64,000 nt of DNA from Mycolicibacterium cosmeticum (GCA_016197365.1 JACPVS010000004.1:186001-250000); one strand, 5' to 3'. Counted from the first letter of the stretch, positions 39,731 through 49,501 are shown. A program made the numbers and translations. The notes: a model not told the origin generated them from the sequence alone.

Positions 39731-40742
39731 CGGGCAACCCCTTGGTGTAGACGGCGTCCTGGAAGGTGCTCAGCGGCGCGGCAGCCGGGATCTGCTTCTG
39801 GTCGGCCAGGAACTGCGACGCGCTCTCCAGGTTGGCCGCGATGTTGCCGGGCTTGCCGTCGCTGCCCAGCCACTGCTGCGAGGACACCTCCTGCGGCGTC
39901 AGGTACACGCCCTGCTTCAGTTGTCCCACAACGTCTTCCGGAGTCAGGCCGATCTCGGCGGCGATCGCTTTCGCGGCGGCGGCGGGGTCGTCGGAGATGA
40001 CGTTGAGCGCGCGGGCCTCCTGTCGACGCCACACGTCCACCACATCGGGGTGCGCGTCGGCGAACTCGTCGGACACCACCCCCAGGTCCAGGGTCGGCTT
40101 GCCGTCCGTGGCGAGCTGGCGGCTGGTGATCAGATCCTTGCCGGTCTTGCGCAGCTGATCCAGGGTGGGCAGCCAGGTGTAGGCGGCCGCGATGTCACCG
40201 CGGTCCCACGCGGCGAGGATGGCCTGCGGCTGCAGGTCGATCAGCTGAACATCGGCTGCGCTCAAACCATTCTGGGCCAGCGCGGCCAGCAGGCTGTAGT
40301 GCGCGGTCGACGCGAACGGGGTGGCGACCCGCTTGCCCTTCAGGTCGGCGATGGTGTTGATCCCGGCACCGTCGCGGGCGACCAGTGCCTCGTTGTCGCC
40401 GGCCACATCGAGTACGAAGGCCACCTTGTACGGGATGTTCAGCGGCGCGGACAAGCCGCGGGCGACCGGACTGGAACCGATTGCGCCGAAATCGATTTCC
40501 TTGGCGATGAACGCGGTGTTGACATCGGCGCCCGAGTCGAACTTGGTCCACTTGATGTTGTAGTCGGGCAGTGCCTCTTCGAGCCACTTGTTGTTCTTGA
40601 CGATCAGATCACCGCTCGGGAACGACTGGTAGGCAAGGCGAATGGTCGGCTTCTGCGCGTCCTGCCCGGAGTGGTCCACCGCGCACCCGGACAATGCCAC
40701 GATCGAGGCCGCGGCAACCGCCAGTAACGATGTGAATTTCAT
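39711..40742 (-). CDS. ABC substrate-binding lipoprotein, taurine/alkanesulfonate-like
   Basis: 343 residues. Signal ends at lipobox ALSGC (Cys near 20). The mature part is the NMT1/TauA-type fold: IRLAYQSFPSGDLIVKNNKW, DFGAIGSSPVARGLSAPLNI (the taurine/aliphatic-sulfonate family region), LKGKRVATPFASTAHYSLL and QPQAILAAWDRGDIAAAYTW. Best guess substrate is taurine or an alkanesulfonate; nitrate and other C-S compounds use related proteins. ATG 40742 overlaps the permease stop (ATGA) and has GGAGAGG 6 nt upstream. Acts outside the membrane. Confidence 0.85.
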   Translation of the reverse strand: MKFTSLLAVAAASIVALSGCAVDHSGQDAQKPTIRLAYQSFPSGDLIVKNNKWLEEALPDYNIKWTKFDSGADVNTAFIAKEIDFGAIGSSPVARGLSAPLNIPYKVAFVLDVAGDNEALVARDGAGINTIADLKGKRVATPFASTAHYSLLAALAQNGLSAADVQLIDLQPQAILAAWDRGDIAAAYTWLPTLDQLRKTGKDLITSRQLATDGKPTLDLGVVSDEFADAHPDVVDVWRRQEARALNVISDDPAAAAKAIAAEIGLTPEDVVGQLKQGVYLTPQEVSSQQWLGSDGKPGNIAANLESASQFLADQKQIPAAAPLSTFQDAVYTKGLPDVLTKQ

Positions 40743-41602
40743 ATTTTTCCTCTCCAGGGAACGGCCCGCCGCTCGGCAGCCCGCAGTACGCCGTCGATCA
40801 CCAGACCTGAGATCCCGATGGCGAAGATCCCGACCAGCACGACCGGGGTGTTGTTGTAATTGCTTGCGTCCTTGACCAATCCGCCGATGCCGGGGATGCC
40901 GTTGAACAGTTCGGCGGCCACCACCGAGGAGTAGGCCATCCCGACCGCCAGGCGGATGCCGGTGAAGGTCTCGGGCAGCGCCGAGGGCACCACGACATCC
41001 CTGATCACCTGGATGCGGGTGGCGCCCAGCGCACGCGCCGCTTCCTGCAGTCCGACCGGTGCGGCGACGACGGCCGCGGTGGTGGCCACCGCAGCGGGCG
41101 GCAGCGCGGCCAGCGCCAGCAGGGTGATCTTCGGGGCCTCGTCGATGCCGAGCCAGATCACCAGCAGGAAGAAGTACGCCAGCGGAGGCAGCGCCCGCAG
41201 GAAGGTCAGCCACGGCTCCAGCACGCTGCGCAACCAGCCGACCGAGCCCATCACCAGGCCCAGCAGCACGCCGAGCACCACACCGATGACGACACCGGCG
41301 AACACCCGGCGCAGCGTCATGTACAGGTGCTCCCACAACAGGTAGCCCGCATACCCGCGGGTGCCGTCGTGGGTGGTGGAGACGTCGAGGAAGGCGCGCC
41401 ACACGGTCGCCGGATACGGCACGAAGGTCTGGTTCCAGATGCCGGCCGTGGCCACCACCTGCCAGACGATGAAGAACACCAGCACCGACAGCAGCGGCAA
41501 TCCGGCACGGGTCAGGACCGCGCGCCACCGGCCCGATCCGCCGGGGGCCGAGGGCGCGGGCCCGACCGCCTCATCGGGGGTGATATCGACGAAAACCGAC
41601 AC
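40739..41602 (-). CDS. ABC transporter permease, sulfonate/taurine type
   Basis: 287 residues with about six hydrophobic helices and the BPD_transp_1 coupling motif EAARALGATRIQVIRDVVVP (about 182-201). First gene of the operon; start GTG 41602 with GAGAGG 6 nt upstream. The preceding 242 bp (41603-41844), shared with the DUF732 gene, contains a minus-strand TATAAA (41685-41680), but no clear operator or full promoter pair. Confidence 0.88.
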   Translation of the reverse strand: MSVFVDITPDEAVGPAPSAPGGSGRWRAVLTRAGLPLLSVLVFFIVWQVVATAGIWNQTFVPYPATVWRAFLDVSTTHDGTRGYAGYLLWEHLYMTLRRVFAGVVIGVVLGVLLGLVMGSVGWLRSVLEPWLTFLRALPPLAYFFLLVIWLGIDEAPKITLLALAALPPAAVATTAAVVAAPVGLQEAARALGATRIQVIRDVVVPSALPETFTGIRLAVGMAYSSVVAAELFNGIPGIGGLVKDASNYNNTPVVLVGIFAIGISGLVIDGVLRAAERRAVPWRGKI

Positions 41603-41844
41603 GAATTACCTCTCACCGAAACGAGTTGACGACGGGCTCGCGACAGCATTCCGGTGATGTCGGGTTTCACGCCGCCCCCTTTATACGGTCGGGTGAACAG
41701 AACGTGAAGGGCTGCGCTCACAGCGAGTTTTAAGCCCGCCCGACCCGCCCCAAGAAATCCCCAAGTTTCCGCCAAGCCCCTGATCGGAGGCTCTTCACAG
41801 CTCGCAGACAGCGAGACCGACAGAGTCCCAGGAGTGCACCCGAC

Positions 41845-42168
41845 ATGTTCGCCCGCATCGCCACCACCGCCCTGACCGCCGCCGCTCTCGGCCTGGCCGC
41901 CTTCACCGGTGCCGCCACCGCTTCGGCGTCATCGGTCGATGACGAGTTCCTGACGAACATCGACGCCGAGGGCATCGCCTTCGACTCGGCCCGCGCCGCC
42001 ATCTCCGACGCACACCTGGTGTGCACATCCATCGCCGGCGGACAGCCCGCGACGGGCGTCGGCCACGACATCGTGTCCAACTCGGACCTGACCATCCACC
42101 AGGCCGCGGTCTTCGTCGTCGAATCCGTCAGCGCCTACTGCCCCGGTTACCTGACCGAACTCGGCTGA
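41845..42168 (+). CDS. Secreted DUF732 protein
   Basis: 107 residues: signal peptide 1-28 (RIATTALTAAALGLAAFTGA, cleavage after ATASA), then a DUF732 domain (DDEFLTNIDAEGIAFDSARA, LVCTSIAGGQPATGVG, with the paired Cys LVC and YC). DUF732 is almost restricted to mycobacteria and relatives; function unknown. Monocistronic with a 16-bp terminator right after it. Confidence 0.85.
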   Translation: MFARIATTALTAAALGLAAFTGAATASASSVDDEFLTNIDAEGIAFDSARAAISDAHLVCTSIAGGQPATGVGHDIVSNSDLTIHQAAVFVVESVSAYCPGYLTELG

Positions 42169-42177
42169 CGAACCCTT

Positions 42178-42218
42178 CACAGACTCCCGCATCGGCGCCG
42201 CAGATGCGGGAGTCTGTG
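42178..42218 (+). terminator. Hairpin terminator after DUF732 gene
   Basis: Perfect 16-bp stem (42178-42193 with 42203-42218, 9-nt loop), then TTCT. No long U-tract, as usual in this genus. Confidence 0.8.
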
Positions 42219-42260
42219 TTCTCGTGGTCAACAATGGGACGAGCACGGTAGGAGGCGACT

Positions 42261-43547
42261 TTGTCGATAGCTCCCGGTGAGCGGTTCGCCGGCTACACCG
42301 TCGTGCGCCTCCTCGGTGCCGGTGGCATGGGCGAGGTGTACCTCGCCGGCCATCCGCGGTTGCCACGCCAGGACGCCATCAAGGTGCTGCGCAAGGATGT
42401 CAGCGCCGACACCGAATACCAGGCCCGCTTCGACCGGGAGGCGGACTTCGCCGCCGATCTGATGCACCCCAACATCGTTCGGGTGTACGACCGCGGCGAA
42501 CACGACGGGCAGCTGTGGATCTCGATGGAGTACGTGGACGGCACCGACGCCGGCGAGCTGCTGCGCCGGCGCGGTGCGCTGCCCGCCGCCGAGGTGGTGC
42601 ACATCATCGCCGCCGTCGCCGGCGCGCTGGACTACGCCCATGAGCGTCAACTGCTGCACCGCGACATCAAGCCCGCCAACATCCTGCTCACCGACACCGG
42701 CGCCGAATGGCCGCGGGTGCTGCTCGCGGATTTCGGGATCGCCCGCCGGATGGGTGAAACCACCCGGCTGACCGCCACGAGCATGACCGTCGGCACCGTC
42801 GCCTATGCCGCGCCGGAACAGCTCATGGGCGAGGCCGTCGACGGCCGTGCCGACCAATACTCCTTGGCGGCAACGGCTTTCGAGTTGCTCACCGGTTCCC
42901 CGCCGTATCTGCACGACAACCCGGCGGCCGTCATCAGCCAGCACATCACCGCCCCGCCACCCCAGATCGCCGGGCGCAGACCGGACCTCGCGGATCTGGA
43001 CCCGGTCTTGTCGCGGGCGCTCGCGAAATCGCCCGACGACCGCTTCGGTAGTTGCGCAGAGTTCGCCGCCGCGCTGGGCGCCAGCATCGACGGCCCCATC
43101 GGCCTCACCATGCCCGCCCACGTGTACCGCAAGCCGAAGTCCACCCGTCGGCGCACCCAGGTGATCGCGCTGGTGGCCGTGGTGGCGGCGATCGGCGTCG
43201 CGGCGGCGGCCTATTTCCTGGGTGAACGCGAACCCGAACGCCCGCAGGCGAGTTCGCCCAGCGTCCCCGTGGTGCTCGTCGGTGCCGACTGCGCCACCCT
43301 CGGTGCGGCCGGGCAGAGCAGCACCGGGGAGAAGGCCTACTGCGCCCGGCTCCCGAGCACCGGGGACACCATGTGGTCCGTCTACTCCGGCACCGTCCCC
43401 GTCCCGTCGGCGACGCCCGCCGCCACCGATCAGGTCTATCCGCCCGGCATCGAGCAGCAGGTGCAGGTGTGCGTCACCGAGACCCACCAGGATCGCGCCA
43501 CCTGCCGGGAGAACGTTCGGCAGGGGAATCTGGTGGGACCGCCGTGA
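42261..43547 (+). CDS. Transmembrane Ser/Thr protein kinase
   Basis: 428 residues. Kinase domain about 10-270: glycine loop GAGGMGEVY (19-27), AIKVL lysine near 40, HRDIKPANI catalytic loop near 132-140, DFGIA near 157, activation loop TRLTATSMTVGTVAYAAPEQ with Thr candidates for autophosphorylation, then a single membrane helix at about 299-317 (ALVAVVAAIGVAAAAYFLG) and an extracytoplasmic domain of about 110 residues with four Cys, likely two disulfides, and no PASTA repeat. The start is TTG 42261 with AGGAGG 5 nt upstream. The stop overlaps the corA start (GTGA), so both are made together. Sensed signal unknown. Confidence 0.92.
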   Translation: MSIAPGERFAGYTVVRLLGAGGMGEVYLAGHPRLPRQDAIKVLRKDVSADTEYQARFDREADFAADLMHPNIVRVYDRGEHDGQLWISMEYVDGTDAGELLRRRGALPAAEVVHIIAAVAGALDYAHERQLLHRDIKPANILLTDTGAEWPRVLLADFGIARRMGETTRLTATSMTVGTVAYAAPEQLMGEAVDGRADQYSLAATAFELLTGSPPYLHDNPAAVISQHITAPPPQIAGRRPDLADLDPVLSRALAKSPDDRFGSCAEFAAALGASIDGPIGLTMPAHVYRKPKSTRRRTQVIALVAVVAAIGVAAAAYFLGEREPERPQASSPSVPVVLVGADCATLGAAGQSSTGEKAYCARLPSTGDTMWSVYSGTVPVPSATPAATDQVYPPGIEQQVQVCVTETHQDRATCRENVRQGNLVGPP

Positions 43548-44551
43548 CCGAGGTGCAGGGCCGGATCTGGGAGGCGGGTAAACCCGTCGACGGTTTCACC
43601 TTCACCGCCATCTCGGATTGCCTGGCGTCGGAGGACACCCTGGTGTGGGCCGACATCTACAACCCCGACCATGAGTCGCTGCGCCGGCTGGCCGACGAAC
43701 TCGGGCTCAACGTCTGGGCCGTCGAGGACGCGATGGCGCCCATGGAGCGCACCAAGGCGTCGGTGTATCACACCCACACCTTCTTCACGGTCTACGCGGT
43801 GGACACCGTCGACCCCGACGATGACAGCACCGCCACCCTGGTCAAACACCGCATCTCGGCGTTCGTGCTGCCGCGCGGGCTGATCACCGTGCGGCTCCCC
43901 GCGATCGGCGCGACCGGCGCCGGTGAGTTCGACATCTCCGAGGTGTCGCAGCGCTTCGACGAACTCGGCGGCCAGGAGCACGGGACCGGCGCCCTGGTGC
44001 ACGGCCTGCTCGACGTCGTCGTCGACGGCCACTTCGAGGCCGTGCAGGCTCTCGACGACGCCATCGAATCGCTCGAGGACGAACTGTTCGACGAGGACGG
44101 TCCCCGGCGCGGGCTGCAACGCCGCACCTTCCGGATGCGCAAGGACCTGGTCCAGCTACGCCGGGTGGTGCTGCCGATGCGCGAAGTGGTGAGCACCATC
44201 CAGCACCGCCGCCTCGACAGCAAGACCTCCCCCGAACTCGATCCGCTGTACGCCGATCTGTACGACCATGTGCTGCGAGCCTCGGAGTGGACCGAGTCGC
44301 TGCGCGACATGGTCACGACGGTGTTCGAGACGAACCTGTCGCTGCAGGACGCCCGGCTGAACACCGTGATGAAGAAGTTGACGAGCTGGGCGGCCATCAT
44401 CGCGGTGCCGACGGCCATCACCGGCTTTTACGGCCAGAACGTCGAATATCCGGGGATCAACACCACGGTCGGCTTCGTCGCCAGTTCCGCGTTGATCGTG
44501 ATCTTGGTGATTCTGCTGTACGTATCGTTCAAGAGGCGCGATTGGCTGTGA
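43544..44551 (+). CDS. corA: CorA-family magnesium/cobalt transporter
   Basis: 335 residues: alpha/beta N-terminal domain to about 230, long helix ([15 protein letters not shown]), and two C-terminal membrane helices (about 280-300 and 308-328) with the signature loop ITGFYGQN, where most CorA have GMN; GQN/GxN variants are known in the wider family. The C-terminus KRRDWL carries the basic patch. GTG 43544 shares bases with the kinase stop. An earlier in-frame start would lie inside the kinase gene and is rejected. Imports Mg2+ (or Co2+/Ni2+); coupling with the kinase suggests phospho-control, which is inference. Confidence 0.88.
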   Translation: MTEVQGRIWEAGKPVDGFTFTAISDCLASEDTLVWADIYNPDHESLRRLADELGLNVWAVEDAMAPMERTKASVYHTHTFFTVYAVDTVDPDDDSTATLVKHRISAFVLPRGLITVRLPAIGATGAGEFDISEVSQRFDELGGQEHGTGALVHGLLDVVVDGHFEAVQALDDAIESLEDELFDEDGPRRGLQRRTFRMRKDLVQLRRVVLPMREVVSTIQHRRLDSKTSPELDPLYADLYDHVLRASEWTESLRDMVTTVFETNLSLQDARLNTVMKKLTSWAAIIAVPTAITGFYGQNVEYPGINTTVGFVASSALIVILVILLYVSFKRRDWL

Positions 44552-44657
44552 ACATTCGTTCACCGTTCGAGGGGGGCCCGCGCCGACCGGTCTGATGGAT
44601 GGGACACTTCACCATGCCTACCAACAGGTCGGATCGCCGAGGAATGGATCGTTGTCG

Positions 44658-46181
44658 ATGATCATCGCGATACCCCGCGAGTCTCAACTGGGTGAGACTC
44701 GCGTCGCCGCCACACCGCAAACCGTCGGGCAGATCATCAAACTCGGCTATTCGGTAGTGGTCGAGTCCGGCGCCGGGGCCGCCTCCAGTTTCGCCGACGC
44801 CGCGTACGTCGAGGCGGGCGCCGAGATCGGCCGCCCCTGGGACGGCGATGTGGTGCTCAAGGTCAACGCGCCGACCGACGACGAGATCGCCCTGCTGCGC
44901 GACGGCTCGACTCTGGTCAGCCTGATCTCGCCCGCACTCAAGCCCGAACTGGTCGAGAAGCTGTCCGCCCGCCCGATCACCGTGCTGGCCATGGACGCGG
45001 TACCGCGTATCTCGCGGGCGCAGTCCCTGGACGTGCTCTCCTCGATGGCCAACATCGCCGGTTACCGCGCCGTGGTCGAGGCCGCGCACGCCTTCGGCCG
45101 GTTTTTCACCGGCCAGGTGACCGCCGCGGGCAAGGTGCCGCCGGCCAAGGTGCTCGTCGTGGGCGCCGGGGTGGCCGGGCTGGCCGCGATCGGCGCGGCA
45201 GGCAGCCTGGGCGCCATCGTGAAGGCCACCGATCCCCGTCCCGAAGTCGCCGACCAGGTCAAGTCGTTGGGCGGCGAGTACGTCTCCGTCGACCCCGACG
45301 CGGGCGAGGTGTCGGCCACCGGCTACGCCAAGGAGATGGGCGACGACTACAAGGTCCGCGAGGCTGCGCTGTACGCCGAGCTGGCCGCCGACGTCGACAT
45401 CATCATCACCACCGCGCTGATCCCGGGCCGGCCCGCACCCCGCATCATCACCGCCGACATGGTTGCCGCGATGAAGTCGGGCAGTGTGCTCGTGGACATG
45501 GCCGCGGCCAACGGCGGCAACGTCGAGGGCACGGTCAAGGACCAGTCGATCGTCACCGACAACGGGGTGACCATCATCGGGTACACCGATCTGGCCGGCC
45601 GACTACCCGCCACGGCCTCCCAGCTCTACGGCACCAACCTGGTCAACCTGCTCAAGCTGCTCACCCCGGAGAAGGACGGCCGGCTCACCCTCGATTTCGA
45701 CGACGTTGTGCAGCGATCGATCACCGTCGTGCGCGACGGGGAGACCACCTGGCCGCCGCCACCGGTACAGGTCTCGGCTGCCCCGGCGGCGGCCGCCGCC
45801 GCCCCGGTGGTGGCACCGAAAGCCAAGGCGCCCATGTCCACGGGACGACGGCTGGGGCTCAGCTTCGGCGCGGCTGCCGTGCTGTTCGTGTTGATCGCCA
45901 TCTCGCCGGTCGCCCTGCAGGTGCACCTGACGGTGTTCGCGCTGGCGATCGTGATCGGCTACTACGTGATCGGCCATGTGCACCACGCACTGCACACGCC
46001 GCTGATGTCGGTGACCAACGCGATCTCGGGCATCATCGTCGTCGGTGCCCTGCTGCAGATCGGCCATGGCGACCTGCCCGTCACCGTCCTCGCGGCCGTG
46101 GCGATCCTGCTCGCCAGCATCAACGTGTTCGGTGGCTTCGCAGTGACGCGTCGCATGCTCGGAATGTTCTCCCGCAGCTGA
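44658..46181 (+). CDS. pntA: NAD(P) transhydrogenase alpha subunit, fused form
   Basis: 507 residues. Residues 1-375 are the NAD-binding dI domain: [20 protein letters not shown] at the start, [22 protein letters not shown] (nucleotide fold near 170), [20 protein letters not shown], then an Ala/Pro linker (about 385-410) and three to four membrane helices forming the alpha part of the proton channel (about 415-500). M. tuberculosis has this split into pntAa and pntAb; here they are one gene. Drives NADP+ reduction by NADH using proton motive force. The ATG at 44658 is chosen from the conserved domain start. Confidence 0.93.
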   Translation: MIIAIPRESQLGETRVAATPQTVGQIIKLGYSVVVESGAGAASSFADAAYVEAGAEIGRPWDGDVVLKVNAPTDDEIALLRDGSTLVSLISPALKPELVEKLSARPITVLAMDAVPRISRAQSLDVLSSMANIAGYRAVVEAAHAFGRFFTGQVTAAGKVPPAKVLVVGAGVAGLAAIGAAGSLGAIVKATDPRPEVADQVKSLGGEYVSVDPDAGEVSATGYAKEMGDDYKVREAALYAELAADVDIIITTALIPGRPAPRIITADMVAAMKSGSVLVDMAAANGGNVEGTVKDQSIVTDNGVTIIGYTDLAGRLPATASQLYGTNLVNLLKLLTPEKDGRLTLDFDDVVQRSITVVRDGETTWPPPPVQVSAAPAAAAAAPVVAPKAKAPMSTGRRLGLSFGAAAVLFVLIAISPVALQVHLTVFALAIVIGYYVIGHVHHALHTPLMSVTNAISGIIVVGALLQIGHGDLPVTVLAAVAILLASINVFGGFAVTRRMLGMFSRS

Positions 46182-46209
46182 GCCTGCGCCCCTTTTCGAA
46201 ACGTCTGAA

Positions 46210-47640
46210 ATGGATTCCATGTTCACGGTAGAGACTGCCGCCACCTCGGCCTACGTCGTCGCGGCCCTGCTGTTCATCCTGGCGCTGGCCGGGCTGTCCA
46301 AGCACGAAACATCCAAGGTGGGCAACACCTTCGGCATGGCCGGCATGGCCGTCGCGTTGATCGCGACGGTCGCACTGGCCCTGAACCGGCACATCGAGCC
46401 GCTCGGGCTGGGCCTGCTGGCCGGCGCCATGGCCATCGGCGCAGCGATCGGCCTGTGGCGCGCCAAGGTCGTCGAGATGACCGGGATGCCGGAGCTCATC
46501 GCTCTCCTGCATTCCTTTGTCGGTCTGGCCGCGGTATTGGTGGGCTGGAACGGCTACCTGCACGTCGAGGGTGACGCTGCCGGCGCCGAGGCCGCCGTGC
46601 TGGACGGGCAGGGCCTGCTCGGCATCCACTCCGCCGAGGTCTTCATCGGTGTGTTCATCGGTGCGGTCACTTTCACCGGCTCCATCGTCGCCAACCTCAA
46701 GCTGTCGGCCCGGATCAAGTCCACGCCGCTGATGCTGCCCGGCAAGAACTTCCTCAACATCGGCGCGCTCGTCGTCTTCCTCGCACTGACGGTGTGGTTC
46801 GTCATCGAGCCGCAACTGTGGCTGCTCATCGTCGTGACCGTGCTCGCCCTGCTGCTGGGCTGGCATCTGGTGGCCTCCATCGGCGGCGGCGACATGCCCG
46901 TGGTGGTGTCGATGCTCAACAGCTACTCCGGCTGGGCCGCCGCCGCGTCGGGCTTCCTGCTGTCCAACGATCTGCTGATCATCACCGGCGCCCTGGTGGG
47001 TTCCTCCGGTGCGTACCTGTCCTACATCATGTGCAAGGCGATGAACCGGTCGTTCATCTCGGTGATCGCCGGCGGCTTCGGTATCGAGGCGGGACCCGCC
47101 GAGGACAAGGACTACGGCGAGCACCGCGAGGTCACCGCCGAGGGTGTGGCCGAGCTGCTCGGCTCCGCCGACTCGGTGATCATCACCCCGGGCTACGGCA
47201 TGGCGGTGGCCCAGGCCCAGTACGGTGTCGCCGACCTGACGCGCAAGCTGCGCGAGCGCGGGGTCAACGTGCGCTTCGGTATCCACCCCGTCGCCGGCCG
47301 ACTGCCCGGGCACATGAACGTGCTCCTGGCCGAGGCCAAGGTGCCCTACGACATCGTGCTGGAGATGGACGAGATCAACGACGACTTCCCGGACACCGCG
47401 GTCGTCTTGGTCATCGGCGCCAACGACACCGTCAACCCGGCGGCCTCGGAGGATCCGAGCAGCCCCATCGCGGGCATGCCGGTGCTGACGGTGTGGAACG
47501 CCGAGAACGTCATCGTGTTCAAGCGGTCCATGGCCTCCGGCTATGCCGGGGTGCAGAACCCGCTGTTCTTCCGGGACAACACCCAGATGCTGTTCGGCGA
47601 CGCCCGCGACCGGGTGAACGACATCCTGGCCGCGCTGTAA
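46210..47640 (+). CDS. pntB: NAD(P) transhydrogenase beta subunit
   Basis: 476 residues: about nine membrane helices in the first 260, then the NADP-binding dIII domain ([72 protein letters not shown]). 28 bp after pntA, so one operon. Partner of PntA in maintaining NADPH, useful for lipid synthesis and redox balance. Stop lies 3 bp from the convergent TetR stop. Confidence 0.95.
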   Translation: MDSMFTVETAATSAYVVAALLFILALAGLSKHETSKVGNTFGMAGMAVALIATVALALNRHIEPLGLGLLAGAMAIGAAIGLWRAKVVEMTGMPELIALLHSFVGLAAVLVGWNGYLHVEGDAAGAEAAVLDGQGLLGIHSAEVFIGVFIGAVTFTGSIVANLKLSARIKSTPLMLPGKNFLNIGALVVFLALTVWFVIEPQLWLLIVVTVLALLLGWHLVASIGGGDMPVVVSMLNSYSGWAAAASGFLLSNDLLIITGALVGSSGAYLSYIMCKAMNRSFISVIAGGFGIEAGPAEDKDYGEHREVTAEGVAELLGSADSVIITPGYGMAVAQAQYGVADLTRKLRERGVNVRFGIHPVAGRLPGHMNVLLAEAKVPYDIVLEMDEINDDFPDTAVVLVIGANDTVNPAASEDPSSPIAGMPVLTVWNAENVIVFKRSMASGYAGVQNPLFFRDNTQMLFGDARDRVNDILAAL

Positions 47641-47643
47641 CGG

Positions 47644-48225
47644 CTAGGTGGCCCGCAGCCCGTTCGTGAGCAGCGTGGCCAGCTCCGCGTAGGCCTCGGC
47701 ATCGCTGAGGCCGGTTGCCGTGCGGACGTCGCGCTGCTGGATGCGGACCATCATCGTCGCGATGAGGTCGGCCGCGAAGGACGCATGCACCTTGCGGTAG
47801 GCGCCGTCGCCGACGCCGTCCTCGATCAGTTCGCGGACGCGCTGCGCGGCGGCGCGGGTGTTGGCCTCGTAGACCTCGCGGGCGGGGGCGAACGCGTTCA
47901 GGTCGGTCATGAACACGTCCGAGGCGACGGCCAGTTCCTCGCCGACCGCGGTCAGGTATGCCGAGATGCGTTCGCGCCGGGTCTCTTTCAGGGCCGTCTC
48001 GACCGCGGTGGTGGCCCGCTTGAAGAAGTGCACCGTGACCCGCCGGACCAACTCGTCCTTGCCGGAAGCCAGCGTGTAGAGCGTGGACTTCGAGCAGTGC
48101 AGCCGCGCCGCGATCTCGTCCAGCGTGAGATGACTGAAGCCCTCCGCGAGAAACAGGGTCAGCAGGTCGTCGAACAGGGCGGTCTGCCGGCGCGTCGCGA
48201 AGCCGTCGGCAGCCAGGTCGGACAT
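47644..48225 (-). CDS. TetR-family regulator beside FadE
   Basis: 193 residues; helix-turn-helix about 30-55 (LTLDEIAARLHCSKSTLYTL). In M. tuberculosis a TetR gene (Rv0158) also neighbours pntB, but in the same direction as pntB, whereas this one is convergent to it, so strict orthology is uncertain. Divergent from the acyl-CoA dehydrogenase at 48314 with a rich set of candidate operators between, so control of that fadE is the best guess. Confidence 0.85.
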   Translation of the reverse strand: MSDLAADGFATRRQTALFDDLLTLFLAEGFSHLTLDEIAARLHCSKSTLYTLASGKDELVRRVTVHFFKRATTAVETALKETRRERISAYLTAVGEELAVASDVFMTDLNAFAPAREVYEANTRAAAQRVRELIEDGVGDGAYRKVHASFAADLIATMMVRIQQRDVRTATGLSDAEAYAELATLLTNGLRAT

Positions 48226-48249
48226 CCCGTCATGATACTGCAGCGGGTG

Positions 48250-48294
48250 TCACAGTACTCCAACAATGATACTGTGAACCCGTCATCAGTACTG
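48250..48294. promoter_or_regulatory. Candidate TetR operators between tetR and fadE
   Basis: Perfect 8-bp arms TCACAGTA (48250-48257) and TACTGTGA (48270-48277) with a 12-bp spacer, plus a third site, the palindrome CAGTACTG (48287-48294). All share CAGTA/TACTG. Lies between divergent start codons at 48225 and 48314. Confidence 0.55.
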
Positions 48295-48313
48295 TTTTAG
48301 GGAAAGAACCCCC

Positions 48314-49453
48314 GTGCCTGTAGACCGCCTGCTGCCGTCCGACGAAGCGTACGAGCTGATTTCGCTGACCCGCGACATCGCCGACAAGGTGCTCGACCCG
48401 ATCGTCGACGCCCATGAGCGGGCCGAGACCTATCCCGAGGGCGTCTTCGCCCAACTGGGTGCCGCCGGGCTGTTGAGCCTGCCGCAACCCGAGGAGTGGG
48501 GCGGCGGCGGCCAACCCTATGAGGTGTACCTGCAGGTGCTCGAGGAGATCGCCGCGCGGTGGGCCGCCATCGGGGTGGCGGTCAGCGTGCACAGCCTCTC
48601 GTCGCACGCGCTGCTGGCCTTCGGCTCGCAGGAGCAGAAGCAGCGCTGGCTGCCCGGCATGCTGTCCGGCACGCAGATCGGCGCCTACAGCCTGTCCGAG
48701 ACGCAGGCCGGATCCGACGCCGCGGCGCTGCAGTGCGCGGCCGTCCGGGACGGCGACGAGTATGTGCTCAACGGATCGAAGGCGTGGATCACCCACGGCG
48801 GCAAGGCCGACTTCTACACGGTGTTCGCGCGCACAGGCAAAGGCTCCAAAGGGATTTCCTGCTTCTTGGTCCCCGGCGACACCGACGGTCTGACCTTCGG
48901 CAAGCCCGAGGAGAAGATGGGCCTGCACGCCGTGCCGACCACCTCGGCGTTCTACGACGACGCGCGCATCGACGCGGACCGGTTGATCGGCGCCGAAGGA
49001 CAGGGCCTGCCGATCGCCTTCTCCGCGTTGGATTCCGGCCGCCTCGGCATCGCCGCGGTCGCCGTCGGTATCGCCCAGGCCGCGCTGGATGAGGCGCTGA
49101 GCTACGCGAATGAGCGAACAACGTTCGGGCGCAAGATCATCGACCATCAGGGCCTCGGATTCCTGCTGGCCGCCATGGCCGCCGAGGTGGTCAGCGCGCG
49201 GGCCACGTATCTGGATGCGGCGCGGCGGCGCGACCGCGGGCTGCCCTACTCGACGCAGGCCAGCGTAGCCAAGCTGATCGCGACCGATGCCGCCATGAAG
49301 GTGACCACCGACGCCGTACAGGTCTTCGGCGGGGTGGGTTACACCCGCGACTTCCGTCCGGAGCGGTACATGCGCGAGGCCAAGATCACCCAGATCTTCG
49401 AGGGCACCAACCAGATTCAGCGCCTCGTGATCGCCCGCGGCCTCACGGCGTAG
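48314..49453 (+). CDS. Acyl-CoA dehydrogenase (FadE)
   Basis: 379 residues, standard length. YSLSETQAGSDAAAL (FAD/substrate segment near 125), NGSKAWITHGG, GLPIAFSALDSGRLGIAAVAV, and the ending QVFGGVGYTRDFRPERYMREAKITQIFEGTNQIQ-type region with the catalytic Glu in IFEGTNQ (near 366). Start GTG 48314. Catalyses the first step of beta-oxidation on an acyl-CoA of unknown type; short/branched-chain enzymes look like this. Divergent from TetR. Confidence 0.92.
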   Translation: MPVDRLLPSDEAYELISLTRDIADKVLDPIVDAHERAETYPEGVFAQLGAAGLLSLPQPEEWGGGGQPYEVYLQVLEEIAARWAAIGVAVSVHSLSSHALLAFGSQEQKQRWLPGMLSGTQIGAYSLSETQAGSDAAALQCAAVRDGDEYVLNGSKAWITHGGKADFYTVFARTGKGSKGISCFLVPGDTDGLTFGKPEEKMGLHAVPTTSAFYDDARIDADRLIGAEGQGLPIAFSALDSGRLGIAAVAVGIAQAALDEALSYANERTTFGRKIIDHQGLGFLLAAMAAEVVSARATYLDAARRRDRGLPYSTQASVAKLIATDAAMKVTTDAVQVFGGVGYTRDFRPERYMREAKITQIFEGTNQIQRLVIARGLTA

Positions 49454-49455
49454 CC

Positions 49456-49484
49456 GCGAGCAGACACAGAATTCTGCTTCTGCA
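49456..49484. repeat. Intergenic element sharing 17 of 18 bases with 2787-2804
   Basis: GCGAGCAGACACAGAATT (49456-49473), starting 3 bp after the fadE stop codon and 29 bp from the convergent hydrolase stop, matches the left arm of the terminator hairpin at 2787-2804 with one difference. Here it folds with 49474-49483 (CTGCTTCTGC) into a stem around AATT with two mismatches. Likely a copy of a dispersed intergenic palindrome. Confidence 0.6.
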
Positions 49485-49501
49485 GCCGATTCGAACTGAG
49501 G

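Noticed and set aside
41512..41649. Cys-containing leader peptide (attenuation) upstream of the sulfonate ABC operon, ATG at 41649
   Set aside because: The frame has no early stop, overlaps the permease coding region by about 90 bp and has a single Cys, unlike known actinobacterial sulfur leader peptides.
42228..43487. 419-codon frame antisense to the Ser/Thr kinase
   Set aside because: Shadow ORF; the kinase on the other strand has all catalytic motifs.
47644..48225. Naming this TetR as the Rv0158 orthologue
   Set aside because: Orientation relative to pntB differs from M. tuberculosis as I recall it; family-level call kept.
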